A stretch of 64,000 nucleotides of DNA from Actinomadura oligospora ATCC 43269. GTDB lineage: Bacteria > Actinomycetota > Actinomycetes > Streptosporangiales > Streptosporangiaceae. Positions 34,931 to 43,869 of the stretch are shown here, piece by piece (positions within the stretch are counted from its first letter, which is position 1; every line of letters begins with the position of its first letter). The stretch covers positions 124,001 through 188,000 of the forward strand of contig NZ_KI912411.1 of assembly GCF_000518265.1 (NCBI RefSeq). The letters are read 5' to 3'. The notes beneath the pieces were generated by a model. It did no database searches and was not told the DNA's origin. It was given only the letters and a program-made list of their open reading frames with translations. Made by a program: the position numbers and the translations under genes.

Positions 34931-35036
34931 CGCATCTCCTTATCTGGAGGTTGCGGTCCCCTGTGGGGTTGTAGTGACAGCACACGCCCGGGTTCGATTT
35001 GCTCGCAACGACGAGAAAACCGGAGAGAGTGAGCCG

Positions 35037-36350
35037 ATGTCCCGCACCTCAGACGGCTCTGGGAGACGGAAGGCGGGGCGTCCTGCCAAACAGGTGAACG
35101 CGTCCGCCTCCGTGCGTCTCCAGTTGGCCGCCGATTTGCGAAGACTGCGGGTGGAGCAGGGATTGACCCTGGTCGAGCTCGGTCGGCTCGTCGACTACTC
35201 CAGTCAGCACCTCAGCGCAGTGGAACGCGGCGAAGTCGCCCCTGCGGAGCCGCTGGTGGCTCGGTGTGACCAAGCGCTGAACGCAGCGGGCCAACTCATC
35301 GCACGATTCCCGGCTGTGGTCCGTGAGAAGGCCGCAGACCGGCACGAGCGTGAAACAGCGCGCCATCAAAGAGCAAGGAGCGCGGCTGGCTCCACACCAC
35401 TCGACCTGGACTGGGCGCGGTTGGCAGCCGTCGGCGGAGCGTCCGCGACCGTGTCACCGGAGATCGTCGCTGATCTGGAGCTGATCACCGATCGGCAGCG
35501 GGTCCTGTACCACCAGTTGTCTTCCACTCAACTGCTCGTCCCGGTCGAAACCCAGCTGGGGCTGCTGCTCTCCCTGCTGAAAGGCTGCCAGCCGCAGTCG
35601 CTCCGCCGTCGAATCGCTGCAGCCGCCAGCAAGGCCGCCGGATTCGCCGCGTGGATCTGGTACGACCTCGGCGACGACTACAAATCGAACCTCTACTACC
35701 AGCGGGCCGAGAGCCTGATCGCCGAGTCACAGGACACCGCGCTCGGCTCCTACATCAGCGCCTATCGTGCGTTGGCCTGTGAGGGCATGGGGCTGCTTCC
35801 CGAGGCGCATCGGCATGCCGAAACCGCGCTGGCCACGGCCCCCAAGAGCATCAGCCGCCAAACACGAGCCTGGTTAAGCGCGGTGAATGCCGCGGCCTTC
35901 GCCTTGGTGCCAGCTCGCCGCACGGACGCTCGACGGCTCCTCGCCGACGCCCAAGACCTCCTTGATGCCGCCGCACACCGTGAAGAGTGGATGTATGACT
36001 TCGACCGCGCTGCGTTGGCGGGCTATTCCGGAACGGCCTTCCTGCGGATGGACGACCCTGGCTCGGTCGCAGCCGCCTTCTCCGAGGGGATCTCCGCACT
36101 TCCCCACTCCTGCGAGCGGCGTGGCGCCCAGCTCAAGGTCGGCTTGGCCGAAGCACACCTTCGAACGGGCAAGATCGATGTAGCGGTGGCGGCGGCCACC
36201 GACGCGTTGGAGGTGTTCGCGATGCGCGGGTCAGTCTCGGGAATCCGGCGGGTGCGCCGGTTCCGCGACGTCTTGGGGAGCCTGGGTGAGCAGAGCCGGG
36301 CTCACGAGTTGGACGAGCTGGTGCGTGCACGGCTGCGAGCCGTGCAATGA
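35037..36350 (+). CDS. XRE-family regulator with TPR-like C-terminal region
   Basis: 437 residues from ATG 35037 (GGAGAG upstream). HTH at about 35-75 ('LRRLRVEQGLTLVELGRLVD', YSSQHLSAVERG), a typical lambda-repressor-like XRE motif, then a long helical TPR-like region (AYRALACEGMGLLPEAHRHA). Such proteins bind a peptide or small ligand. It overlaps the second S9 peptidase by ATGA, so both are made together, recalling the regulator/enzyme pairs at the window start. Confidence 0.85.
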   Translation: MSRTSDGSGRRKAGRPAKQVNASASVRLQLAADLRRLRVEQGLTLVELGRLVDYSSQHLSAVERGEVAPAEPLVARCDQALNAAGQLIARFPAVVREKAADRHERETARHQRARSAAGSTPLDLDWARLAAVGGASATVSPEIVADLELITDRQRVLYHQLSSTQLLVPVETQLGLLLSLLKGCQPQSLRRRIAAAASKAAGFAAWIWYDLGDDYKSNLYYQRAESLIAESQDTALGSYISAYRALACEGMGLLPEAHRHAETALATAPKSISRQTRAWLSAVNAAAFALVPARRTDARRLLADAQDLLDAAAHREEWMYDFDRAALAGYSGTAFLRMDDPGSVAAAFSEGISALPHSCERRGAQLKVGLAEAHLRTGKIDVAVAAATDALEVFAMRGSVSGIRRVRRFRDVLGSLGEQSRAHELDELVRARLRAVQ

Positions 36351-38140
36351 GCGATGTCCCGGCGGAGCTGGTCGCCCGGTCGACCGTGGCCTACGACGCG
36401 GTTCAGGCCGTCGACGATGCGATCTTCTGGATTGAAGGACGGCCGGACGGACGAGACGTCCTGGTGCGCTGGACACCTGAAGACGGCCCCCTGGACGTCC
36501 CCACGGGAGGTCACAGCGTCGCATCGCGGGTCCACGAGTACGGAGGCGGCGCGTACTGGGCCACCCGCCAGGGCGTCTGGTTCTCGTCCGCCGACGACCA
36601 GCGCATCTACTGGGCGTCGAACAACACCACGCCGATCCCAATCACACCGCCCTCCGGCGATCACCGCTACGCCGACATGCGCCCAAGCGTCGACGGGCAC
36701 GGGCTGTGGGCCGTCCGCGAACGCCACGACGGTAACCACGTCAGCAACGACCTGGTCCTGATCGACCGTGACGGCTCAGTGCGTTCAATGGCGTACGGAG
36801 CCGACTTCTACTCCGCGCCCCGGCCGAGCCCAGACGGCCGCTGGCTCGCCTGGACCAGCTGGAACGCACCCCTCATGCCCTGGGACGGCACCCAACTCTG
36901 GGTCGCCGAAATCCGCGACAAGCATCTGGGAACGCCGCTCCTCGTCGCAGGCGGCCCAGAGGAATCGGTGTTCCAGCCCGAGTGGAGTCCCGCCGGAGTG
37001 CTCCACTTCGTCTCCGACCGTTCCGGCTGGTGGAACCTCTACACCTGGCAGCAAGGGCACGTGCAAGCCCTCCTCCAGGACGAGCGCGAGTTCGGCATCG
37101 CCCAATGGGAACTCGGCTACTCGACCTACGCCTTCCTCACCGACGGACGCATCGTCGCCGCCATCCAACAGGGCAGCCAACACACTCTGGAAGTCCTCAC
37201 CGACGGCAAACCCACCCCGCTGGACCAGCCCTACACCTCAATCAAGCCCTACCTGTCGGCGTCCGGCACGCAGATCGCCTTCATCGGCTCGAGCCCAACC
37301 CGCGCACCCGAAGTCGCCCTCCTAGACACGAACGACTCAGCCCTCCAACGCATCAACACGCCACCCTCCGAAGCAACCGACGTGGTACTCCCCCACCCCT
37401 TCGCCTTCCCCACCCGCGACGGCGGAACGGCACACGGCCTCTACCACCCACCGCGCAACGGCCACCGCACACCGCCACTCATCGTCAAAGCCCACCCCGG
37501 CCCCACCGCGAACGTCCCGCTACGCCTCGACTGGCACACCCAGTTCCTCACCAGCCGCGGCTACGCCGTCGCCGAAATCGACTACCGCGGCAGCACCGGC
37601 TACGGACGCCCCTACCGGCAAGCGCTCAAAGGGAACTGGGGCATCACCGACGCCCACGACTGCGCCGACGCCGCCCTCCACCTCTCCGAAAGCGGCCTAG
37701 CCGATCCCCAGAGACTCGCGATCTGGGGCGCAAGCGCCGGCGGCTACACCGCGATCCGCGCCCTCGCCCTCACCAACGTCTTCGCCGCCGCCATCGCCCG
37801 CTGCCCAGTCGTAGACCCCACCACCTGGCGCAACGTAGCCCCCAAATTCCACGCCCACCACACCGACGGCCTCATCGGCCCCTGGCCCGAGACAGTGCAC
37901 CTCTACCAAGAGCGCTCCCTCCTCACCCAACCAGAACAGATCACACGCCCCGTCCTGATTCTGCACGGCGAAAATGACCCCATCACCCCGGTGAACCAAT
38001 CCAGAACACTCACCCAAAACCTGGGCCAACTCGGAGAACTCATCACCTTCCCCAAAGAAGGCCACACCCTGCGATCGCCCGAGGCCGTCCAGACAGCGCT
38101 GCAGTCCGAACTAGCTTTCCTGAGGACGCACATTCCCTGA
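36347..38140 (+). CDS. S9 family peptidase (prolyl-oligopeptidase type)
   Basis: 597 residues. N-terminal beta-propeller, C-terminal hydrolase with 'LAIWGASAGGYTAIRALALT' (Ser in GASAGG, about 462), the Asp in 'LILHGENDPITPVNQ' and the His in 'FPKEGHTLRSP', the full catalytic triad. No signal peptide. Translationally coupled to the XRE/TPR regulator. Distant from the 30380 peptidase in sequence, so not a recent duplicate. Confidence 0.88.
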   Translation: MSDVPAELVARSTVAYDAVQAVDDAIFWIEGRPDGRDVLVRWTPEDGPLDVPTGGHSVASRVHEYGGGAYWATRQGVWFSSADDQRIYWASNNTTPIPITPPSGDHRYADMRPSVDGHGLWAVRERHDGNHVSNDLVLIDRDGSVRSMAYGADFYSAPRPSPDGRWLAWTSWNAPLMPWDGTQLWVAEIRDKHLGTPLLVAGGPEESVFQPEWSPAGVLHFVSDRSGWWNLYTWQQGHVQALLQDEREFGIAQWELGYSTYAFLTDGRIVAAIQQGSQHTLEVLTDGKPTPLDQPYTSIKPYLSASGTQIAFIGSSPTRAPEVALLDTNDSALQRINTPPSEATDVVLPHPFAFPTRDGGTAHGLYHPPRNGHRTPPLIVKAHPGPTANVPLRLDWHTQFLTSRGYAVAEIDYRGSTGYGRPYRQALKGNWGITDAHDCADAALHLSESGLADPQRLAIWGASAGGYTAIRALALTNVFAAAIARCPVVDPTTWRNVAPKFHAHHTDGLIGPWPETVHLYQERSLLTQPEQITRPVLILHGENDPITPVNQSRTLTQNLGQLGELITFPKEGHTLRSPEAVQTALQSELAFLRTHIP

Positions 38141-38336
38141 AACCTGGTGCCACCACAGGCACCAGCCTGGCGAGCACACGCGCCAGGCGATTCTTCCTAC
38201 AAGAAATGTCAGACCCTATCTGATGCCTGTTCAATCGACGGTGGACTGGACGACTTGGAAGAGACGCCAAACGACCACGAAGCCGTACTTTCGATGGCCC
38301 TACATGGAACCTTTTCCAGCAGCCTCTTCGAGGCTG

Positions 38337-38405
38337 CTGATCACAGCATGATCGCTGGCGGCGTGGCTGGCTGTGGACGTGAAGAAACCCCTGGCAGAAG
38401 AGGTG
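38337..38405. mobile_element. Relic of an IS5-family element end
   Basis: TGATCACAGCATGATCGCTG ... GACGTGAAGAAACCCCTGGC resembles the transposase-side end of the element at 50390-51316 (complement: TGATCACAGCGTGATCGCGA ... GCGAAGAAACCCCTGGTAGA). No transposase remains. It adjoins the kinase remnant. Confidence 0.5.
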
Positions 38406-38419
38406 GTCTCTGACCTCCG

Positions 38420-38905
38420 CGGTCTACGACTTCGGCGAACACCTCTACACCGATCGCCACGGCCGGGTTCGACTCGTCCGTTTCCTGATCCTGGAATTCC
38501 TGAACGCCACAACCTGGGCCTGCTACTGAACCAGTCCCCTGCGGGCCTGCCGTTCGACAGGGTTCTGGACTGAGGCATCCAAACGTGCGCCGGACTCGCG
38601 GCGGCACACCGCGCAGGCATCGTGCACCGCGCCATCAAACCCGCCAACCTGATGTTCCTCACCGACGGCACCATCAAGATCTGCGACTTCGGAATCGCCA
38701 ACCTCCCCGACGTCGCCCTCGGCCTGACCAGCCACGGCATCCCCATGGGCACACCCGGCTACATGCCTCCTGAACAGGGGCACGGCAGGCCGGTCGGCCA
38801 TCGGGCCGACTTGTACGCGCTCGGAGTGACCCTCCACCGCCACTCACAAGCCCAGACCAAAACGGGGCCTCGTCCGGCGTCTACCGGACCGGAATTAAGG
38901 TCCCC
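38420..38905 (+). pseudogene. Serine/threonine kinase remnant
   Basis: Pieces of a kinase domain in order: EHLYTDRHGRVRLVRFLILE, then in another frame NLGLLLNQSPAGLPFDRVLD, an in-frame TGA where Trp is expected, then 'GIVHRAIKPANLMFLTDGTI', ICDFGIAN, 'PMGTPGYMPPEQGHG', RADLYALGVTLHR. HRD has become HRA, there is a one-base frame change near 38503 and a stop at 38571, and the ATP-binding lobe is missing where the IS relic begins. Confidence 0.7.
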
Positions 38906-38973
38906 CCAACAACAACCCGCCGCTATCCCCGCCGACCGAACAGCTGGATAGAACGATATCCCTTCCGCTCCGG

Positions 38974-39480
38974 TCAATTCCAATCACCAGAGCGGATCAG
39001 GATGAGGGCAGCAGCGACAGTTAGCAGAATGACTGCGGCGAGTTCGCCGAGGAGTGCACCGAGGAGCAGCCGGCCAGCGATCCGGTTACCCGCTCGAAGA
39101 CTCGTAAGGAGATCAAGCCTTGCCTCATAAGCACTCACATGCGCGTTTCGGTCGCGACGTTCCCAGGCTTCGCGAAGCCATTGGACATCCACGACACCGT
39201 GGCGGCGGGGGGCATTTACGGCGAGCGCTGTGAACGCGGCGGCGATAAAGCAGGCGAGCGCTGCGATGACGAACGCTACCGCCAGCCCTGGCAAGCGGCT
39301 ATTCGGAGCCCGGCTCGCCAGGGATGTTGCACCCAGCGACAGTGCCACCAGTACTCCGCTGCTGGTCACCACTGCGAGACCGCGTTGCGCCAGAGATTCC
39401 TTGAGCTTGCGTTCCTCGCCGAGTTGATCGTCGACCAGTTCTGCGAACGCCTGCCCTGAATTGTCTTCCGATAGCGCCAC
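38974..39480 (-). CDS. Three-span membrane protein (small effector-like)
   Basis: 168 residues. A soluble N-terminal helix (ELVDDQLGEERKLKESLAQR), two spans at about 36-55 and 66-88, a charged cytoplasmic part (LREAWERRDRNAHVSAYEAR) and a third span at the C-terminus (LGELAAVILLTVAAALILI). The layout, helix then 2+1 spans with no other domain, recalls membrane effectors of nucleotide-signal or other abortive-type defence systems, but no motif proves this. It follows the 39504 gene by 23 bases in the same direction. Confidence 0.6.
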   Translation of the reverse strand: MALSEDNSGQAFAELVDDQLGEERKLKESLAQRGLAVVTSSGVLVALSLGATSLASRAPNSRLPGLAVAFVIAALACFIAAAFTALAVNAPRRHGVVDVQWLREAWERRDRNAHVSAYEARLDLLTSLRAGNRIAGRLLLGALLGELAAVILLTVAAALILIRSGDWN

Positions 39481-39503
39481 GCCAAGCCTTCGCTCGAGGG
39501 ATC

Positions 39504-40745
39504 TTAAGTAAGGACTCGCCGCACGGGTTGTGAATAACTACCCCGCCGTTGCAGGTGGGTGAAAGTCCATAGCGGCAGTGTCCGCGGTTCCCGAAGCGGA
39601 GACTCCTCTACCGGACCCAAGAGCTCTTGACCTACACTGATCGCTGCCGCTGACAAATTGACCGACCGCTTGATGGCTGCGATTTCATCAGGCAACTGAT
39701 GCTGTCGGGTTCTCAACTTGGAGACTTCCTCAGCTACTCGGTCAAGCCCGGGAGGCTTGCTGACATTCAAGAACTCGATTCCAGGATGCCCGCGCTCGAG
39801 CTTAACGACGACTCGGCGGATACGCTTGGGCAAGCCGCTGCGAATGTTCATCTTGATGGCCTCGGGACCGGGAGGCAGCAGATCGATCACCCGGAGCAGG
39901 TTCTCGGCGAGTTCTCTGTCGGAGCCTCCGGTGTCTCTGATCTCGCTGAGCCTGCGGCGGCAATCCCCAACAAGACTCGCATCAAGGTACTCGACCTCAC
40001 CAAGGTGACGATCGAGTGCATCGACTTGCCTGGGCCACTCTAGAGGCACCCGGCGACGCGCGACCTCCCAATCCCACAGGGCCTGGGCCAACTGCGGCAA
40101 GTGGTCATCCACCTCAGCCTGCTCACGTGCGAGTTCCTCGAGCCTGCGCGGAGCAGGCCCCATGTTCTCAACCAGCTTCTTGAACAGGCTGTAGACCGAT
40201 ACACGCTCGTCGACCGCGAGTAGCACCCCACGGCGCTCCCACATGCTGAGCACCAAGACACTGGGCAGCAGCGACTCTTCGATGCCAAAATACGAAGCGG
40301 TTCTGGTGGTTGCCTGGGTCCAGGCGGCGTGATGCTCCTCCGCAGACAGCGAGATACGGGCTGCCCTCTCACCAAGGCCGCGGAATCCGCGCTCGCCTTC
40401 CAGTGACCACCAATACCGAGTCGGGAACGACGACCAAGTTCCCACCTGAGGACAGTTCAGCGTCAAACCCTCGACACCCACGGCGATTGACCCCTCCGGA
40501 TGAGGAACACCGCCTCCGCGGACAGGTCTCGGTCCGTCCTGCGGGTAGGGAACCGGACACACCACCGCAAGCATCGGGCCCGTGACGTCATGGACGCTCG
40601 CCCAATCGCGGGTGACCTCCTCCTGCTGAGACCGCGCATCGGCAGTCCGGGCAAGCAAGAGCACCACGCCCGCATAGCCACAATCTTCGGAAGCCGACAG
40701 CACGTGCCTAAGGAAGATATCGACTGGCAACGGGGTGATGAACAC
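39504..40745 (-). CDS. Hypothetical protein paired with a membrane protein beside CRISPR
   Basis: 413 residues from GTG 40745, chosen for GGAGGG 6 bases upstream; GTG 40784 would add 13 residues. Start VFITPLPVDIFLRHVLSASE; N-terminal third is alpha/beta-like (GVVLLLARTADARSQQEEVT), the rest helical (LEELAREQAEVDDHLPQLAQ, AEEVSKLRTRQHQLPDEIAA). No family recognised. With the membrane gene downstream it forms a two-gene unit lying between a kinase remnant and a CRISPR array, a typical place for undescribed defence genes. Confidence 0.6.
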   Translation of the reverse strand: MFITPLPVDIFLRHVLSASEDCGYAGVVLLLARTADARSQQEEVTRDWASVHDVTGPMLAVVCPVPYPQDGPRPVRGGGVPHPEGSIAVGVEGLTLNCPQVGTWSSFPTRYWWSLEGERGFRGLGERAARISLSAEEHHAAWTQATTRTASYFGIEESLLPSVLVLSMWERRGVLLAVDERVSVYSLFKKLVENMGPAPRRLEELAREQAEVDDHLPQLAQALWDWEVARRRVPLEWPRQVDALDRHLGEVEYLDASLVGDCRRRLSEIRDTGGSDRELAENLLRVIDLLPPGPEAIKMNIRSGLPKRIRRVVVKLERGHPGIEFLNVSKPPGLDRVAEEVSKLRTRQHQLPDEIAAIKRSVNLSAAAISVGQELLGPVEESPLREPRTLPLWTFTHLQRRGSYSQPVRRVLT

Positions 40746-40849
40746 GGCAGGCCCTCCGTCGGCATGGTGAGCCCATTGTCCCACCCAAGCCAGGCCGCTC
40801 CCCGAACTCCGCCGCGCACGGTTCCCGGACCAGCGAAGCCCCTAGAAAC

Positions 40850-41116
40850 TAGACCATCCCCGCGTGCGCGGGAGCAGTCGCGACAGCTCGATGGCCAGGT
40901 CGGAGAGCGGGGACCATCCCCGCGTGCGCGGGGAGCAGACCGTCCTCCCCGCACACCCCAGCAGTGGTCGGTGGGACCATCCCTGCGTGCGCGGGGAGCA
41001 CCAGCGCGGCCTGGCCCTGCTGGGCACTATCTCGGGACCATCCCCGCGGGCGCGGGGAGCACCCCGTCTCGTCCGTGAGGTAGGCGAAGAGGGTGGGACC
41101 ATCCCTGCGGGCGCGG
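40850..41116 (-). CRISPR. CRISPR array 1 (type I-E), 5 repeats, decaying, no leader
   Basis: Repeats start at 40850, 40910, 40973, 41034 and 41095 (29-base GGGACCATCCCCGCGTGCGC + GGGGAGCAG, with variants). By comparison with I-E repeats it is transcribed on the minus strand, in line with the cas operon that ends 134 bases before it. The first (leader-side) repeat is cut after 22 bases at 41116, and no leader motif follows; repeats 3-5 carry T or G changes and repeat 1 lacks a G. Four spacers of 31-34 bases. Confidence 0.9.
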
Positions 41117-41250
41117 TCATGATCAGCAGCTTGCGCAGCCGGCCGATCTGCTTGCGTTCGGCGCGCATCCTATCGCCGGTTTACCGAGCAGGATCGAGCA
41201 CACCGCGGTCGTCCCAAGTCAGCGTGGCCAGCTTGTACGTCCCCGGCCAG
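41117..41250 (-). other. Junction where cas1, cas2 and a leader would be expected
   Basis: 134 bases between cas6e and the truncated repeat. On the minus strand it reads YKLATLTWDDRGVLDPAR, a stop, then MRAERKQIGRLRKLLIMT running into the array. It matches neither Cas1e nor Cas2e as I know them, nor the array leader, so it looks like a remnant joined by a deletion. Confidence 0.5.
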
Positions 41251-41961
41251 CTACCGCTTGACCTCCGGTGATGGGTCCAGTGCTGGTGGGGCAAGGGTCA
41301 GGAGTCCGCAGCCGTAGGCGCGGGCGCGGCCGATGCCTTGGGTGAGCGTTGCACGGAGGGCAGCTTCGTCGGATACCTCAAGGAGCCCCTGGAACGTCAC
41401 TCGGTGAAGGGTGACCTGCTTTGAGCCTGCTCCCCGGGAGAACTTGATGCGGTGCCGGTCGACGAGGCGAAGGTTGTATGCCTGTTCGGAAGGCAGGGGA
41501 TGCGGGGTTGGGGAGGGCAGGATCGTGAACCCCGCCTTTGAAGACTTTTCGAGCAGCCAGGTTGTTTGCTGCTCCACCGTGACGTGGGGACGGCGGTCGC
41601 CGCGCTGGCCTCTGCGGAAGACGGCATGGGTCGGGTTGGCCGTGAGGCGGAAGGAGTACTGTTGTCCGGCTTTGAGGCGCTGCAAGAGCGGATCGTAAGA
41701 CTTCGTCGCCCACGACGGGACGTCGGAGTGAGGCCACCCTGCCTGTTCGATCAGGTGGGTGAGATCTGGACGGTGAGCCGAAACGACGTACAGGGAGGTC
41801 TGGTGATTCGACTCATTGTCGACGCGCCACAAGACTCGGTCGTCGGAGGCCAGAACGGGCGGGAAAGCTGCCATGACTGCCGCATGCATGCGCTGCGGGC
41901 TGCCCAGGAGGTGGATCGCACCGGCCCGGCGCGGGTTGAGGAAAGCACGTGTCAGGTACAT
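41251..41961 (-). CDS. cas6e: Cas6e (CasE) crRNA endoribonuclease
   Basis: 236 residues, starting MYLTRAFLNPRRAGAIHLLG like other Cas6e proteins. His26 (in QRMHAAV) aligns with the catalytic histidine known from the Thermus enzyme, and the C-terminus 'GIGRARAYGCGLLTLAP' is the glycine-rich RNA-binding loop of the RAMP fold. It cuts the pre-crRNA within each repeat and stays bound as a Cascade subunit. Last gene of the cas operon, 7 bases after cas5. Confidence 0.93.
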   Translation of the reverse strand: MYLTRAFLNPRRAGAIHLLGSPQRMHAAVMAAFPPVLASDDRVLWRVDNESNHQTSLYVVSAHRPDLTHLIEQAGWPHSDVPSWATKSYDPLLQRLKAGQQYSFRLTANPTHAVFRRGQRGDRRPHVTVEQQTTWLLEKSSKAGFTILPSPTPHPLPSEQAYNLRLVDRHRIKFSRGAGSKQVTLHRVTFQGLLEVSDEAALRATLTQGIGRARAYGCGLLTLAPPALDPSPEVKR

Positions 41962-41968
41962 CGGTATC

Positions 41969-42715
41969 TCATCCCAGCAGGTCCATGGGGTCGTGAGGGG
42001 GTTGAGCGGAGGGCTTGGGCCGGACGGGGAGACTCACTCGGGTATGCCTGGTGCGACGGCTGCCGAAACGACGCTGGGATGGGAGAGAAAGGACCGGGAG
42101 GTCAGTCAGGACATCGTCCCCCTCGATGTCGTCGAGGATGACTTCCAGGCGAACATGGTCCTGATCGCGATGGCGTCGTCGTTCGGCATGACCTGCCTGC
42201 CACTCTGCCTGTTCCAGGGCGGTCGTGACTGACGTATGGCCAGTGACGTCCATCAGCACGGGCCTTGATGGCGGACATGATCGCCGCCCCAGGTAGAGGG
42301 GATGCCGCGGCATACGCAGCGCCTCAGCGAGTCGTTCGATGTCCGGTCCCCCGAACGCGGCCACGAAGACTGCGTCCGCCAGGTAGTGGCGACGAGTGAC
42401 CTTGGTTGAATCCTTCGGCGGGAGGCTGGCCCCAGCTGCGGTCGGCAGGCGCTGCAGAGCCGGGTCGGCGCTACGGGATGCGGCGGTGACCACGTGATAG
42501 TCAACGACCAGCACCCCTGGCTGGTCGATGCGGACACCAAAGTCGAGTGAAGCAAGATCGGACAGATCAGCTCCGCGAGGGCGGCCCAGAGCAGACGCGA
42601 GCATCCCCACCACCCCCGACTTGGTGGGGCTGGTTCGGGTACCTCGAACGTTGTGGCGGCTGGTCATGCCCCAGGCTTGCAGCGGGCCGGCGAGCCGCAG
42701 GAGCAGGACGCTCAC
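41969..42715 (-). CDS. cas5e: Cas5e (CasD) Cascade subunit
   Basis: 248 residues from GTG 42715, overlapping the cas7 stop as GTGA. Starts 'MSVLLLRLAGPLQAWGMTSR', the RAMP beta1 plus typical Cas5 'GPLQAWG', with 'TSPTKSGVVGMLASALG' (helix capping). Binds the 5' handle of the crRNA. Length is normal. Confidence 0.93.
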   Translation of the reverse strand: MSVLLLRLAGPLQAWGMTSRHNVRGTRTSPTKSGVVGMLASALGRPRGADLSDLASLDFGVRIDQPGVLVVDYHVVTAASRSADPALQRLPTAAGASLPPKDSTKVTRRHYLADAVFVAAFGGPDIERLAEALRMPRHPLYLGRRSCPPSRPVLMDVTGHTSVTTALEQAEWQAGHAERRRHRDQDHVRLEVILDDIEGDDVLTDLPVLSLPSQRRFGSRRTRHTRVSLPVRPKPSAQPPHDPMDLLG

Positions 42716-43857
42716 GTGGTGATCCGCTCCGCCAACGCGCCGCGGGCAGCCTCAAGGGCCGACTGGAGCGGCTGAGCGGACGCGAGCTCGATCCGCTTCT
42801 CATCGTGAACCCGCTCCCCGAGCCAGGCGGGGTAGGTCAGAGCGCTAAAGGCTGGCTTGGTGCCGTACATCTCGTCCTGCTGGCCGTGGTAGTTGATCAG
42901 TTGGACGACGGACGCGGGGACGATGCCGCCTTCGACAGCCTTCACGGGCTCCTCGAACGCGCCGACGAGATTGACCGGCTGGTCGGTCCGGACGCTGAGC
43001 ATGATCAGATCTGGTCGGGTGTGGGCGGCGAAGGTGTTCTGCTTCCCCGTGGGCATGGCGGTGGCGAAGGTGCGGGCGAACGCCACGGTAAGATCCAGCG
43101 CCCTGTCGAGCTCACCGTCCAAGTTGGCGACCAGATCCTCCAAGGATACGGTGGCGAATCGGTACAAGGTCGCCGAGTTGAACTCGATGGTGCCGATCAT
43201 CCCCGCGCCCGTTTCGTCCTGCCGGCGCGACTCGTCGTCGACGGCAGTGAAGTAGTCGAACTGATCGGCAACGACCTGGTGGGTCGACAACGCGTGAGCA
43301 ACCTGGCAGGCGGCGTCGACGTTCAGTTCGGGCGCGTCTGCGACCATCCGCCCGAACAGCGCGACCGCGCCAGCATGTCCCTTGATGCCAAGTTCGTGCA
43401 GCTTGAGCCCAGTGATGCGCTCGCGCAACAAGTCCAGATCGTCGGCGACCCCCTCGAGGTCAGCGGCCACCAACGCATCCGCGACCTGCTCGACCTGGTC
43501 ATGACCGAGGAACAGAAGGTACTCGGTGGTCGGCTTGTTCTTGGCGAGCTTGACCTTCTTGAACAGCGAGACCGTCGCGGCAGCCCCGACCGCATCCGAT
43601 ACCGCGCCCAGCGCGGGCCGGCGGACGGTGACGGCATCGCCGATGACGCGGGGAAGCTGCCGGGTGCGCAGGCCGCCGTCCTTGGCCAGGTCAGGGTTGA
43701 TGAGGAACGCATCCCGCACGGCACGCTTCCACGCTTGGGACGACACTCGGGCGCGCAGCACTCCCCCGTAGACCGCGGTCTTCGGACTGCCGGACTCGTC
43801 GCGGTTCAGGTTGGACGGCGGCACCGACTGCAGAACGTGAACGTCGAGAAAAACCAT
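42712..43857 (-). CDS. cas7e: Cas7e (CasC) Cascade backbone subunit
   Basis: 381 residues, ATG 43857 after GGGGGC. Starts MVFLDVHVLQSVPPSNLNRD and has 'KTAVYGGVLRARVSSQAWKR' (about 27-46), both typical of the Cas7/Cse4 family; 'AFARTFATAMPTGKQNTFAA' in the C-terminal part. Six copies normally coat the crRNA spacer. 12 bases after cse2. Confidence 0.93.
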   Translation of the reverse strand: MVFLDVHVLQSVPPSNLNRDESGSPKTAVYGGVLRARVSSQAWKRAVRDAFLINPDLAKDGGLRTRQLPRVIGDAVTVRRPALGAVSDAVGAAATVSLFKKVKLAKNKPTTEYLLFLGHDQVEQVADALVAADLEGVADDLDLLRERITGLKLHELGIKGHAGAVALFGRMVADAPELNVDAACQVAHALSTHQVVADQFDYFTAVDDESRRQDETGAGMIGTIEFNSATLYRFATVSLEDLVANLDGELDRALDLTVAFARTFATAMPTGKQNTFAAHTRPDLIMLSVRTDQPVNLVGAFEEPVKAVEGGIVPASVVQLINYHGQQDEMYGTKPAFSALTYPAWLGERVHDEKRIELASAQPLQSALEAARGALAERITT

Positions 43858-43869
43858 CGGACGTGCCCC

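Noticed and set aside
41117..41250. Possible cas1 or cas2 remnant between cas6e and array 1
   Set aside because: The short translations match neither family as I know them; kept only as an unidentified junction.
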